From Talinum fruticosum (taxonomy: Eukaryota > Streptophyta > Magnoliopsida > Caryophyllales > Talinaceae), in NCBI GenBank assembly GCA_021018815.1, contig JAITYX010000025.1, forward strand, positions 2,576,501 to 2,640,500: 64,000 nucleotides of DNA, given 5' to 3'. Under the pieces are notes generated by a model that was not told the DNA's origin, did no database searches, and saw only the letters and a list, made by a program, of their open reading frames with translations. Made by a program: the position numbers and the translations under genes. This document shows positions 1-10,761 of the stretch, piece after piece; within the stretch, counting starts at the first letter, position 1, and every line of letters starts with the position of its first letter.

Positions 1-1888
1 GGCTAGTTCCTAGGGTGTAGACCTACTCTTTTGGACAGTCCAATGAGATTTCTTTAAGTGAAGTATCAAGTCTTTTCCAGTCTTCTCAACCTATTGCAAC
101 TTGCCAAGGTGGAGAGCAAAGTTATCATGGGTCCGGAAGACTGCTCGGTCGAGAATCGGTAGTAGAGCAACTTGCGGTTTTAACTTTTATGTCTTAGTTA
201 AGAATAATCATTGTAATTATTGTTAATTAATTATGATTAGTCTTAACCATTTTTTATTGATTAGGAAAGTTACTTTTGGCGGGAAAGGCTCATTATAAAA
301 GGCCTTCCCACTCATGTTGAAGACTCGAGACACTCGCTCAATATTCTTCGAGTCATGCAAAAGGAATCGAGTATAACGATTCTATACATGTAGAGTTTTG
401 ATTCCAAGGCATTCTCTGTGTCTTAGAAACTTACTTGAGTAAAATAGTATTTTCTCTAAGTGATTCGGCCCTCACCTATCTCTTTTATCGCTTTCGGTTA
501 GCGACTCGAAAACCGGTTCTTTATTCCGAGTCCACTCCCACTCGGACTAATCGCATTTCAAATATACCAGTATTCCGCCGTTTCTCACTCAGAATCTGAC
601 TTATGGTTATCTATTCTATCGTTTGCATAGTCGGCATTCGTAGTTTATTTCATGCTTAGTCTATATCAAGCTTTTCCCACTCGATATTCGTTATAGAACT
701 TGATTCCTCGCATAAGACTAAGTCATATGGAATTCTGAGTATCATGGATATTAGACTCGGAAAATTCCATTTCTTTTCGACTCGGATAATCAATTGCGTA
801 ATTATCATAATTATTTTATTATCCGTGTCTAACCTTGGACCAAAGTATTTTATACTTTGAGAACCGAAGGTGTTTTACTTTTGTAGGTTATTCAATCGAG
901 GATATCTTTTCAAACTACAAAAGTAGCCGGCTTCGAATGTCAAATCACCAGCGAGATATGGCTTTTCACCTCCCCTGCTTTAGTCCCGGAAGATTGTGTC
1001 GAAGCGCATGCGCTTCCATATCCGGAAAAGCTGGAACGCCAAGCCTAACGGTGATTTCCACCTTATTTTTCAAGACACAACCGATGGTTTTGGGACTTCC
1101 AAGAGAGTTAAACCGTTGTCCAACGTCCATATTTCAACGGATACTTTCGAGTGACTCGGAAAGCCATTATCAATGGTCACAGAAGACTCTCGGTCAGCGA
1201 GATGAAGATAACGGCTACTCTGCTTGGTTATCTATAAATAGAAGCCACTTCACAAGACATGAAGGTTGCCGAACAAATTGTTTATACACATACTTGCTCA
1301 AAGTTATTGTATTTACTTTCAATCTTCAACTTACAACTCCCACCCTATAATTCATTACTCTCCGAGTTGTAAGGTCTTGTACTCGATTACAAACTCTTCT
1401 TACATTCTTTGTAAGGTCCCTTGACTAAGCTGTAAAGGTTAACTCAGCTTAGTTGTCCCTAGCTGTAAGGGTTATCTCAGCTAGGAAGTACTAGATCGAA
1501 TAAGGTAACTTCGAGTCTAGGAAAACTTGTATAGAGTTGTCCAAGGGAGCAACTCGGGTTCGATCGATTCACGGTATTTTGTGGACTCAAAATAGTGGAT
1601 TTGACTTCGTGTCCGGATTGACACGGGCTGTGGTTTTCTGCCCGAGGAGGGTTTCCACGTAAAATCTCTGTGTTCTCTTTCTGAGTTCATTCTAGACTCG
1701 CACTGCCCTAACCGCTCTTGTTTCTTCGATTCATTGCTTTACGAGTCCAATCTTTTCGACCCTGTGTTTAGACTCGAAAGCTGTCTTTGCCTCTTTTCTG
1801 TCAAAAAGAGTGTGTTTTCGCGAAGAATTTTCTATGACCCTATTCACCCCCTCTAGGGTGACTCGAGACTCTCCCGAGCAAACCTTCA
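1..1888 (+). mobile_element. Ty1/copia LTR, partial (copy 1)
   Basis: Non-coding LTR of the same copia family as the element at 35815-61268. From about base 310 on it aligns by eye with 35815-36006 joined to 53488-54504, including the shared tract around 830-900 (GGACTAAAG-like, then a TTTTATACTTTGAGAACC block) and the end tract around 1840-1888 (CTATTCACCCCCTCTAGG, then ...CCTTCA). In the other copy the same CCTTCA end is followed by a primer-binding site; here it is followed by unrelated DNA, so this is a 3' LTR or a solo LTR. The left edge runs off or near the window start, so length and target duplication cannot be determined. ORFs inside are chance reading frames. Confidence 0.75.
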
Positions 1889-2340
1889 CATGTACTTCAA
1901 CAACTTTTGATGAATTAAAAACCCTCTTTGATACACTTTGTGTTTTAACCCATAAAGTATTGAGTGAATCGACTTTCTACCAAATCCCCTAGTTGTTGTA
2001 TCTTGGTTTGGCAACCAAGTGGTGATCTGCTAAGTCTTAGTGATTAACCTTGTTGATTTCATCCGAGGTTAGTTTTATAAGTTGCCCCATATTGGCCTAG
2101 ACAACACAGAGTTAATCAATTTTCTTAGTCGGTTTGGATCTATCCGGTAGCTTGTTGTTGATAGCTGGTTTACGAGAGGAGAGAGCAAAATCTTTCCTTC
2201 CAAACCCAACTACTAACTTATCCTTTCCTTTTTCCTTCCATTCATCCATTCCAACTCATCCATCATACCTACTACCCACCACATCCAAGCTTCCCACACC
2301 CATATGCCACTAAAGCTTAACTTAGACCCCTTATATGGAT
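1889..2340. other. LTR-like debris without coding sequence
   Basis: No coding similarity seen. Around 1991-2030 there is a TTGTATC-stem-TGGC-stem-TGGTG arrangement identical in layout to the leader region of the gypsy LTRs in this window, so the stretch is probably the 3' part of a further, diverged gypsy LTR. Neither end of an LTR could be placed. 2180-2300 is a C/T-rich tract like the pyrimidine-rich 3' thirds of the type A and B LTRs. Confidence 0.4.
2002..2019 (+). other. Stem-loop of the LTR leader type (TGGC loop)
   Basis: CTTGGTT at 2002-2008 pairs fully with AACCAAG at 2013-2019 around a TGGC loop, is preceded by GTAT and followed by TGGTG. The copy at 38686-38703 has the same TGGC loop but stems CCAAGTT/AACTTGG, so the arms have changed together. 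Confidence 0.6.
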
Positions 2341-2479
2341 TATGAGCCCGGTTTTGGTGCCATCAACAAAGCATCAACTCCTTTGTTCAAATGATCTGCT
2401 TAATGCTTGATTTTGAAGTAGAAAGATTGCAAATATTCGACCCATTTGGCGTGTCGGGGTTGAGTTTGTACGGCCTTAG
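2341..2479 (-). pseudogene. Gypsy pol, RNase H C-terminal fragment (left part of split copy)
   Basis: Read on the minus strand this encodes the segment following the RNase [10 protein letters not shown] box: a run like PRHAKWVEYLQSF, then a KIKH-type end and a remnant of the ALSRR region. It is the continuation of the minus-strand gypsy pol at 11771-12484; the two were separated by insertion of the GyC1 element, shown by the ATGTA duplicated at 2480-2484 and 11771-11775. Stops and a frameshift make it inactive. The left limit is where similarity fades near 2340. Confidence 0.75.
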
Positions 2480-2484
2480 ATGTA

Positions 2485-3343
2485 TGATGGGGAGAACACC
2501 ACAAGCCAAACCCCAACCGATACCAAGAGCTAGCCAGGTTCGAGTGACAATTCCGAGTCCTCGAGTTCACTACTGAGTCCTCGGAATCCACTATTGGGTC
2601 TTCATTGTTAGCACATGCATCAAGGAAATTTTGGTCACACTCGAAATACTTATTTGTCTCCTCGGACGGGAGTAAGGGAGTGAGACAAGTTAGAAGTATT
2701 TGGAGAAGAATAAGCCAAGAGATCTTTTTCGAGTCGCCGGTTTCTAAGCTCAAACCCGTTTTGTATATACACTCAAATCTACTTGAGCATCACCTAGGCG
2801 TCTTTAGTAGAGCCAGAAAAGGAAAGTTAAGGATCGGAAAACGGAAGATGTTGGTGACAACGACTGCAGTTGTCACCAAACTCGAACTGTACTATTTTGT
2901 ACTACTGATTCCTTGGTCCCCCTCCTTTTTCTCTGTACTTTTCTCTGCTGTAACTATTTACCTTTTGTCCTTATTTTTGTCCTTGTATTTTGCTGAATAC
3001 ATCACAGCCATTGATTGTAAAAGGGCATTTATAACCCTTAGATTAGAGTGATGTAACCTATCTAAGAGGCCTATAAATATGTAAGGGCTCTCTCTTTTGT
3101 AGGTAACTCTGATTTTTGATATTGGCTATATGCTAAGTAAAGTTGAGCCGAGCTCCTTTCAAACCCAAAATTCTCTTTTGCTTGTCTAATTAGTGGCATA
3201 ATTAGACTTGTGTTTTGAAGAGTCTAATTATATTTAGTGTGGTGATATCCGTATCACTAAGTGTGATTAGTGCCTTAGTTTTATCCTTGGTGGTGATATC
3301 TATATCCTTGGATAGTTCTAGTTTATCTTGTTCTTGTCCTATC
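2485..3343 (+). repeat. GyC1 5' LTR (type C), 3'-truncated
   Basis: Starts TGATGGGGAGAACACC, matching 10762 and 48593. TATA box TATAAATA at 3072-3079. Downstream of it, at 3233-3261, lies a TTTAGTG...CACTAAG stem around a TGGTGATATCCGTAT loop. Compared with the 3' LTR, similarity stops at 3343, where gag begins directly; the lost part includes the LTR terminus. Confidence 0.9.
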
Positions 3344-4335
3344 ATTCCCGGAGTGAGTGGAAGCATTACATTAGAGGATCGTTTTGATATGCTCATGAAC
3401 AACTATGATGAGAAGCGCGTTCAGAACATCTATCTAAAAAAGTAACTTGGAGATATGATGAAGAAGAAGCGGCATGAGTTAGGGAGTCACCACCCTGCTC
3501 ACCACCCCATACCTACTCACACGAGGATGATGATGAAGATATCAATCCCTTTGCTTCTTCTAGTGAGCATGAGTAAAGAAGTGGAAGAAGACACCATTTA
3601 CCCCACTCCAAACTCAGATTTCAAAGTTGAAATCCTAGAGTTTGAAGGTCACTTTAACCTAGATGAGTTTTTAGATTGGTTGCAAACAGTTGAGAGAATC
3701 TTTGACTACAAAGAGGTGAAAGATGAAAAGAAGGTAAAGCTTGTTGTTATCAAGCTCGGAGGGTTTGCCTTAACCTGGTAGGAAAATCTGGAGAAGAAGC
3801 ATGTTGTTCAAAGGAAACCAAAGATCAAAAGTTGGGAGAAGATGAGGTCTAAGCTAAAAGCCTGGTTTCTGCCCCCAACCTACATTCAGGACAACTATTA
3901 TAAGTTACACAACTTACAACAAGGCACAATGAATGTAGACGAGTATACCAGGGAGTTCGAAAGGTTGATGATTAAATGTGATCTTCGGGAGTCGGAAGAT
4001 CAAACCATAGTCGAGATATCCGGGAGGAGTTGACCTGAGGTATACTAATGTTGTTGAGTTACAGTTGTACTCAACATTTGATGAGGTGTGTCTTTTAGTG
4101 CGTAAGGTAGAGCGAGTAAAAGAAAGTCGGAACCTTCAAGAAAGAAGTCCCTAAGACTCAACCGCCAAAGCCAACTCGGTTTGGTAAGGGTTATTCTAAC
4201 CCTCTGTTTCGAGTGTAAGTCTGCTGCCCCAAAACTCAATTTTGAGTCCAAGCACCCTGCTATTCGGACTCGGACTCAAAACAAACCTCATGCTGGTCGA
4301 GCCGCAAGTGTTTTAAGTGTTAGGGATTTAGACAC
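3344..4335 (+). pseudogene. GyC1 gag pseudogene
   Basis: Structural capsid/nucleocapsid gene remnant. It opens in frame with a GSITLEDRFDMLMNNY-type N-terminus, then has the retrotransposon gag domain (3620-4030: FEGHFNLDEFLDWLQTVE, then a KLGGFALTW box and RSKLKAWFLPPTYIQDNY). Near 4288-4330 a degenerate CX2CX4H zinc knuckle is readable, with a stop inside it and a frame slip before the last Cys. The initiating Met and primer-binding site are deleted, and several stops and frameshifts follow. Order and similarity to the gag at 39610-40587 support the call. Confidence 0.85.
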
Positions 4336-4370
4336 TTTGCTTCGAGTGCCCAAATCGAAGGTTAGTCACT

Positions 4371-4627
4371 ATTACTGAGAGTGATGAACCAATATGGGAT
4401 GAGTGTGAACCAGAAGGAGAGCTATGCCTTGGTAAGGGTATAGAAGATATCATTGAAGAGGGTGATGAAGGAGAGCTACTCGTGGTCACGAGAGCCTTGA
4501 GTGGATACAAGGATCCAAATGAGGCTCCGAGAGAGAACATATTTCACACAAGGGAAACATCAAAAGGAAAGTTTGTTCGATCATTATTAATGGAGGGAGT
4601 TGCACCAATGTTGCTTCTATGAGCATG
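4371..4627 (+). pseudogene. GyC1 aspartic protease, N-terminal part
   Basis: Acidic linker (a DEGELLVVTRALSG-type run) followed by an ENIFHTRET motif and the retropepsin active-site region read as NGGSCTNVAS at about 4587-4620, in shifted frames. The catalytic Asp codon reads Asn (GAT to AAT), so this copy would be inactive even without frameshifts. The domain is cut at 4628-4632 by the mini-element and resumes at 7769. Confidence 0.8.
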
Positions 4628-4632
4628 GTAGA

Positions 4633-6196
4633 TGATGGATATTTCTATCCAAACTTAATTTTCAAGAGTCATGGGGTTCTCAAGCTAAGGCATAAAAGGA
4701 GTCAAGCTTAATTTGAAGATCATTTTGGGCTCCAAAAATCCCTATTCTGGTTTGGATTGAAGCAAGTGGAACTAGAGCTTGCAAGGATGTGAAAATTGTC
4801 TTTTAATGACAATTAGTATATAAACAAATGTTACTTAAGGAGTTGAAGCAAAGCAAGCATCAAACGACGGTCCAAAAATGCTTAAACTCCAAACTGGGTC
4901 CTCTTCGGTGCATTACTGTCCGAATTGGTTTCACCATCCATAAGGTCCATGCATAATTCATCTTAATGAGCCTTCAAGCTGAAAATGTGCAAAGGAAGAA
5001 TACTAGACAAATTTCCAAGCACTAACACCAGTGGAAGAAGTATGTGTTGAACCAATAAGAGGATAACTTGCATAAGGGGAAGGAAGATACTTGGCTGAAA
5101 ATGCACCATGCATTTTCCACCGGATGTTCCCTAGAGTTTCAAAGCTTGGCCTAGAATGCTCGTCCACATCCAGCCCTCCATCCTTGCTTGAAGAAGGGAA
5201 GCTTAATTCAAGCCTTTGATTATCATTTTGCTTTAAACTTTAGTTTATTTTCAGCATGCTTTTATTTCCTATAAATACTCAATGTATTTAGCTTTGTAAG
5301 TACATAACTTTTGATGAATATATGAAATGAGAATTTGAGCTGGATTGCTCGTTCCCCCTTTGAATCCTTAAATGTTGTATCTAAGTTTGGCAACTTGGTG
5401 GTGTCCTTTTGAGTCCTTGAGCTTAGCTAATGGTGTTCGCTGTATCTAGCCAAGTGAGAGGTGCCCCAAAGTTCCTTTAGGTGGTGTTCGTTGTATCTAG
5501 CCAAGTGAGAGGTGCCCCAAAGTTCCTTTAGGTGGTGTTTCGTTGTATCCTTTAGGAGCCTTGGTACTATCCAGCTACTTTCCACACCCATAACTCCCAA
5601 TCCACAAATTACCTTCGTCCCAAATTTCACCCACACCATCCTACATGAGTTGAGTCAGCCCCCTAAAAGCTCAGCTCAGTCCAAGCACTTATCCGACCCC
5701 CACCATCAAAACACCCAAAGCATGTCATTCCGGACTCCAGCCAGTGGGACGGAATTTGAGCCGTCGGTTCGAGGTGATCCCGAAATCGAATGAAGCCTCA
5801 TTTTTACCACCTCTTCCAAACTCCCTCCGAAACTCCCCACGAAATTTCAGCTCCATCAAAACACTATTCTAAGCCCCACCTCCAACACAAACAAGGAACC
5901 TCATTACGGACAGCGGCCCGACGTGACTTTCTGTTTACCTTTAGTTCGAGGTGATCCACACCTCGAATGAGCCCCCACTTTTACCAGTCCTTCCTAACCT
6001 CCCCAAGAATCCCCCTCAAATTTCACCTCCAAACTCAACCATTGACCCCTCCATCACCCCATTCTCCGAAGACTGCACCTGGAGAAGGCCAATCTGCCGG
6101 TTTTTCTTCTTTGCATCTTAACCAATTTTCTACCCTCCTCTACCATCTACCCCAGCTATACATCAACTTGGTATTAGAGCGTGCCATTATACATCA
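4633..6196 (+). repeat. Mini-element left LTR (type A)
   Basis: TGATGGATATTTC start; TATA box TATAAATA at 5270-5277; leader stem-loops 5376-5570. A first TATACATCA ends at 6165, followed by ACTTGGTATTAGAGC (a primer-binding-site copy) and a second ATTATACATCA ending at 6196. The right LTR has the same double end, so the LTR proper includes the fossil site. Confidence 0.85.
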
Positions 6197-6254
6197 ACTT
6201 GGAAGATATTGTTCATGCAAATTTGAGGACAAATTCTTTTCAACAAGGGGAGAA

Positions 6255-7768
6255 TGATGGATATTTCTATCCAAACTTGATTTCCAAGAGTCATGGGGTT
6301 CTCAAGGTAAGGCATAAGAAGAGTCAAGCTTAATTTGAAGATCATTTTGGGCTCCAAAACTCCCTATTCTGGTTCGGATTGAAGCAAGTGGAACTAGAGT
6401 TTGCAAGGATGTGAAAATTGTCTCTTAATGACAATTAGTATATAAACAAATGTTACTTAAGGAGTTGAAGCAAAGCAAGCATCAAACGACGGTCCAAAAA
6501 TGCTTAATCCAAACTGGGTCTTCTTCGGTGCATTCTGTCCGAATTGGTTTCAAAATTCGTAAGGTCCATGCATAATTCATCTTAATGAGCCTTCAAGCTA
6601 AAAATGTGCAAAGGAAGAATGCTAGACAAATTTCCAAGCACTAACACCAATGGAAGAAGTATGTGTTGAACCAATAAGAGGATAGCTTGCTTAAGGGGAA
6701 GGAAGATACTTGGCTGAAAATGCACCATGCATTTTCCACCGGATGTTCCCTAGAGTTTCAAAGCTTGGCCTAGAATGCTCCTCCACATCCGGCGCTCCAT
6801 CCTTGCTTGAAGAAGGGAAGCTTAATTCAAGCCTTTGATTATCATTTTGCTTTAAACTTTAGTTTATTTTCAGCATGCTTTTATTTCCTATAAATACTCA
6901 ATGTATTTAGCTTTGTAAGTACATAACTTTTGATGAATATATGAAATGAGAATTTGAGCTGGATTGCTCGTTCCCCTTTGAATCCCAAATGTTGTATCCA
7001 AATTTGGCAACTTGGTGGTATCCTTTAGAGTCCTTGAGCTTAGCTAGTGGTGTTCGCTGTATCTAGCCAAGTGAGAGGTGCCCCAAAGTTCCTTTAGGTG
7101 GTTTTCATCTGTATCCTTTAGTAGCCTTGGTACTATCCAGCTACTTTCCACGCCCATAACTCCTAATCCACAAATCACCTTCATCCTAAATTTCATCCAC
7201 ACACCATCCTACATGAGTTGAGTCATACCCCTAAAATCGCAGCTCAATGCAAGCACTCATCCGACCCTCACCATCAAAACACCCAAAGCATGTCATTCTA
7301 GACTCTAGCCCAGCGAGACGGACTTTGAGCCGTCGGTTGAGGTGATCCCGACCTCAAATGAAGCCCTATTTTTACCACCTCTTCCCAAATCCCTCCAAAA
7401 CTCCCACAACAAATTTCAGCTCCATCAAAACACTATTCCAAGCCCCACCTCCATCACAAACAAAGAACCTCATTCTGGACAGCGGCCCAGTGTGACTTTC
7501 TGTTTACCTTTAGTTCGAGGTGATCCCGACCTCAAATGAGACCCCACTTTTTACCAGCCCTTCCTAACCTCCCCAAGAATCCCCCTTCAAATTTCACCTC
7601 CAAAATCCAGCATTTATCCCTCCATCACCCCATTCTCCCAAGACTACACTTGGAGAAGGCCAATGTGCCTGGTTTTTCTTCTTTGTATCTTAACCAATTT
7701 TCTACCTTCCTTTGCCATATACCCTAGCTATACATCAACTTGGTATTAGAGCGTGCCACTATACATCA
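6255..7768 (+). repeat. Mini-element right LTR (type A)
   Basis: Starts TGATGGATATTTC right after the purine tract; TATA box TATAAATA at 6889-6896. The first TATACATCA ends at 7737, then ACTTGGTATTAGAGC, then CACTATACATCA ending at 7768, immediately followed by the GTAGA duplication. It resembles the left LTR closely by eye along its whole length, with scattered substitutions. Confidence 0.88.
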
Positions 7769-7773
7769 GTAGA

Positions 7774-8390
7774 AAGGCTTTAGTTACAAACTAAGTTGCA
7801 CCCTCACTCCTATAACATACAATGGCTGAGTCAAGGTAAGGGCCTTAGAGTTAATTCTCGTTGCTTAATATCTTTCGAGTATTAGGAAGTCATATGTTGA
7901 TGATATATGGTGTGATGTTATAACTATGGATGCATGGCATTTACTTCTTGGTAGACCTTGATTTTTTGACCGAAGAGTTATGCATGATGGGTTCAAAAAC
8001 ATATACACCTTTACTCGGAATGGCAAGAAAATAACCTCGGTGCCACTTGACCCCTCACAACTGCCAAAAGCTAAACCACCTCGGACGTCGAGCCCATCCG
8101 AATTACTTTTGACCCTAGGGAAACCTATCTACAGATCCATGCATCATGAACTCGGACCTATGGGAGAGTTGATTCTTCCGAGTCGGGATAATTATGAGTC
8201 CTTAGAAGTCGGACACCCATTAATCAAAATGCTTATCACTCAATACATCCATGTTTTTCCCGATGAGATACCTCTTGGCCTACCCCCAAAAGAGATATCC
8301 AAGCACCACATTAACATTATCCCGGGATCTATATTGCCAAACAAACCAGCCTACAAAATGAACCCTAAAGACACCTTAGAAGTGTAGAGG
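7774..8390 (+). pseudogene. GyC1 protease C-terminal part and protease-RT linker
   Basis: Resumes the protease after the mini-element: remnants of PHPYNIQWLNQGKGL, then DVITMDAWHLLLGRP and a RRVMHDGFKNIYTFTRNGKK stretch. The longest open part is 7980-8387, ending in the linker motif LPNKPAYKMNPKDTLEV that precedes RT in the gypsy elements of this window. A stop follows at 8385-8387. Confidence 0.85.
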
Positions 8391-9110
8391 CAAGTTGAGG
8401 AGTTGGTGTGTAAAGGTCCAGTGAGAATGAGTAAGAGTCCTTGTCTTTGTGCCAGCCCTGTTGGTACCTAAGAAGGATGGTTCTATGAGGATGTGTATAG
8501 ATAGTCGTGCTATTAACAAGATCACTATCAAGTATAGGCATCCTATACCACGACTTCAAGATATGTTGGATGAGCTGTATGGTTCTAAAGTCTTTTCTAA
8601 GATTGACCTCGGAAGTGGATATTATCAAATCGAGAATCGAGAGAAGGAGATGAATGGAAAGCGCTTTCAAAACCAAGGGAGGTTTATATGAGTGGCTTGT
8701 TATGCCCTTTGGTTTGACCAATGCTCCAAGCACATTCATGTGACTTATGAATTAGATTTTTAGACCATTCATTGGGAAGTTTGTTGTGTTCTACTTTGAT
8801 GAGAATAAGCGGGAACATTCGACCACCTCGGACGGATCGTCCAATTGCTTGGAGAGAGAAACCGTACGTGAATTTGAAGAAGTGTTCATTCTTCAACTCG
8901 GAAATCGCATTTCTAGGTTATGTTGTTTCATCTGAAGGAGTAAAGGTGGATGAGAGCAAGATTGAGGCTATTCTTTCTTGGCCTACTAAAAGCATACATG
9001 ATGTGCGAAGCTTTCATGGGCTTGCCTCTTTCTATAGGAGGTTTATCAAAGACTTCAGCACTATCATTGCCCCTATGACTGAGGTGCTCGAAACAATTCC
9101 TTTGTTTGGA
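8391..9110 (+). pseudogene. GyC1 reverse transcriptase pseudogene
   Basis: RT fingers and palm: [20 protein letters not shown], then [28 protein letters not shown] and [17 protein letters not shown] in alternating frames. The catalytic YFDD box near 8790 reads YFDE and is followed by a deletion of the usual ILVYS segment. The thumb region 8860-9080 keeps [20 protein letters not shown] and [19 protein letters not shown]. The changed active site and the stops make it non-functional. Confidence 0.88.
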
Positions 9111-9530
9111 CACCTCGAGCTCGAAGTCTTTCGAAGCCATCAAGGCAAAACCGACTTAGGCTTTTGTTTTAGCCACTGCCTAGTTTTGAGAAGATATTTG
9201 AAGTCGAGTGCGATGCCTCAGGTGCGGGCATTGGTGGAATACTCGGGAAGGTCGTCCTATCGCTTATTTCGGTGGGAAGCTATGTGACACAAAGCGAAGA
9301 TACTCTACCTATGACAAGGAATTCTATGCCATCATTCGGTCATTAGAGTATTGGAATCATTACTTGGTGGCCCAGGAATTCATTCCGCACTCGGATCATG
9401 AAGCCCTCAAGTACATTTAGGGCCAACACAAGTTAAACTCGTGGGATGCGAAATGGGTTGAGTACCTTTAGACCTTTGATTTCTCAATCAAGCACAAATC
9501 AGGAAAACTTAACAAAGGTTCGATTCTCGG
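9111..9530 (+). pseudogene. GyC1 RNase H pseudogene
   Basis: [12 protein letters not shown] first catalytic box (about 9210-9240, shifted frame), [38 protein letters not shown] and [10 protein letters not shown] at 9390-9417, followed directly by a stop (TAG at 9418) where most relatives have Gln. The tether continues as KSGKLNKG. Frameshifts near 9200 separate it from RT. Confidence 0.87.
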
Positions 9531-10761
9531 TCCGAAAGGTACCTACTATTCTTTCGATTAGAAATTGGTGTTTTTGGTTTTGAACATTTGAAGAGTTTAT
9601 ATGCGGATGACAAGGACTTTGGAACCCTACATCAAGAATGCCAAACTAGACCCATGGGTGAATTTCAAATCCAAGGAGGGTAATTATTTAAGGGTATCAG
9701 ATTTTGTGTGCCCAGCTGTGGCACGAGGGCGCTGATTATTAGAGAAGTCCATGCTAGAGGACTTACTGGCCATTCCGAGAGAAAAAGACAACTCGGATGC
9801 TCAAGGAGCATTATTTCTAGCCAAGCATGGACAAGGATGTTCAAGACATCGTCAAGCGATGTGTAGTATGCCAATATGCCAAGAGCCATTCCCTACCTCA
9901 AGGACTTTACACTCCACTACCTGTCCCACCTCAGCCTTGGATGGATGTAAATCTAGATTTCGTTACGGGTCTACCTCGGACTCGGATGGGGAAAATTCTG
10001 GTTGTTGTTTATCGATTTTCAAAGATGGCTCACTTCATTGCTTGCAACAAAACCAATGATGCTACACTGGTTGCTAACCTACACTTCGGGAAGTGGTAAG
10101 ACTGCCTGGGATCCCAAGGATAGTGGTCATAGATAGGATGTGAAGTTTTTGAGTCATTTCAGGTTACCCTTTGGAAGAAATTAGGAACAACACCACTTGC
10201 CATCCTCGGACGGATGGTCGATTGAGGTTACAAACAAAACTTTGGGAGTCTTACTCGAAAGCTAATCAAGTCAAGTGCTAAGGCTTGGATCAACTTCTTC
10301 CACATGCTGAGTTTGCTTACAATCACACGCCAAGCAAGACTTCCAATGTTTCGCCCTTCAAGATTGTTTATGGTATGGAGCCTCTGTCACCACTTGATCC
10401 GACCTTGAGAGCTTTTGATGGGAAGCCTCACACTAAAGCCGTGAAAGGAGCTACTTAGATTCAGGAATTGCATGAGAAAGTCGAGCGAGAATTGAGCAAG
10501 CTAATCTAAGTTACAAAGCCGGCGCTAATAAAAACCGCGAGAAAGGTGTGTTTTCAACTAGGAGATCTCATTTGGATCCACCCGAGGAAGGAGCGTTTTC
10601 CTTCCAAGCGCAAGTCTAAGTTGATGCCGAGGGTAGATGGTCCATTTGAAGTGCTTGAAAGAATAAATGATAACGCTTACAAGGTGAACTTCCCGGAGAC
10701 TACCACAAGCCAAAGCCCAACTCGAGAATTTGAGGGAAAATTCTTTCCAAGCTGGGGAGGA
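9531..10761 (+). pseudogene. GyC1 integrase pseudogene and pol C-terminus
   Basis: MDKDVQDIVKRCVVCQYAKS (zinc CxxC), then a PWMDVNLDFVTGLPR first-Asp box, [20 protein letters not shown] and much-degraded catalytic core up to 10520. The C-terminal part 10546-10690 (GDLIWIHPRKERFPSKRK, LERINDNAYKVNFPE) is open. The normal end of pol, a DLSPYFxDDxLENLRANS stretch in the relatives, is partly replaced at 10696-10722 by a short copy of the LTR start. Purine tract GCTGGGGAGGA at 10751-10761 precedes the 3' LTR. Confidence 0.85.

Larger units (their letters stand above)
4633..7768 (+). mobile_element. Mini-element: two type A LTRs with a 58-bp interior
   Basis: Left LTR 4633-6196 and right LTR 6255-7768 flank only 58 bp (6197-6254). 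The interior begins ACTTGG, the first bases of the primer-binding-site region, and runs directly into the 3' end of an internal region (in-frame remnant VHANLRTNSFQQGE) and a purine tract AAGGGGAGAA. GTAGA is present at 4628-4632 and 7769-7773, a perfect target duplication, so the two LTRs form one insertion in the GyC1 protease. No coding capacity remains. Either the RNA was already deleted when it transposed, or the interior was lost later between short matches. Confidence 0.9.

Noticed and set aside
835..1350. 171-residue open frame
   Set aside because: Lies wholly inside the copia LTR, has no recognisable motif, and the corresponding copy at 53780-54150 does not keep the frame.
5376..5570. 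Regularly spaced GGTGGTGTT repeats as a CRISPR-like array or minisatellite
   Set aside because: Spacing and arms vary, arms are complementary, and the same units occur in every gypsy LTR type; they are LTR leader structures.
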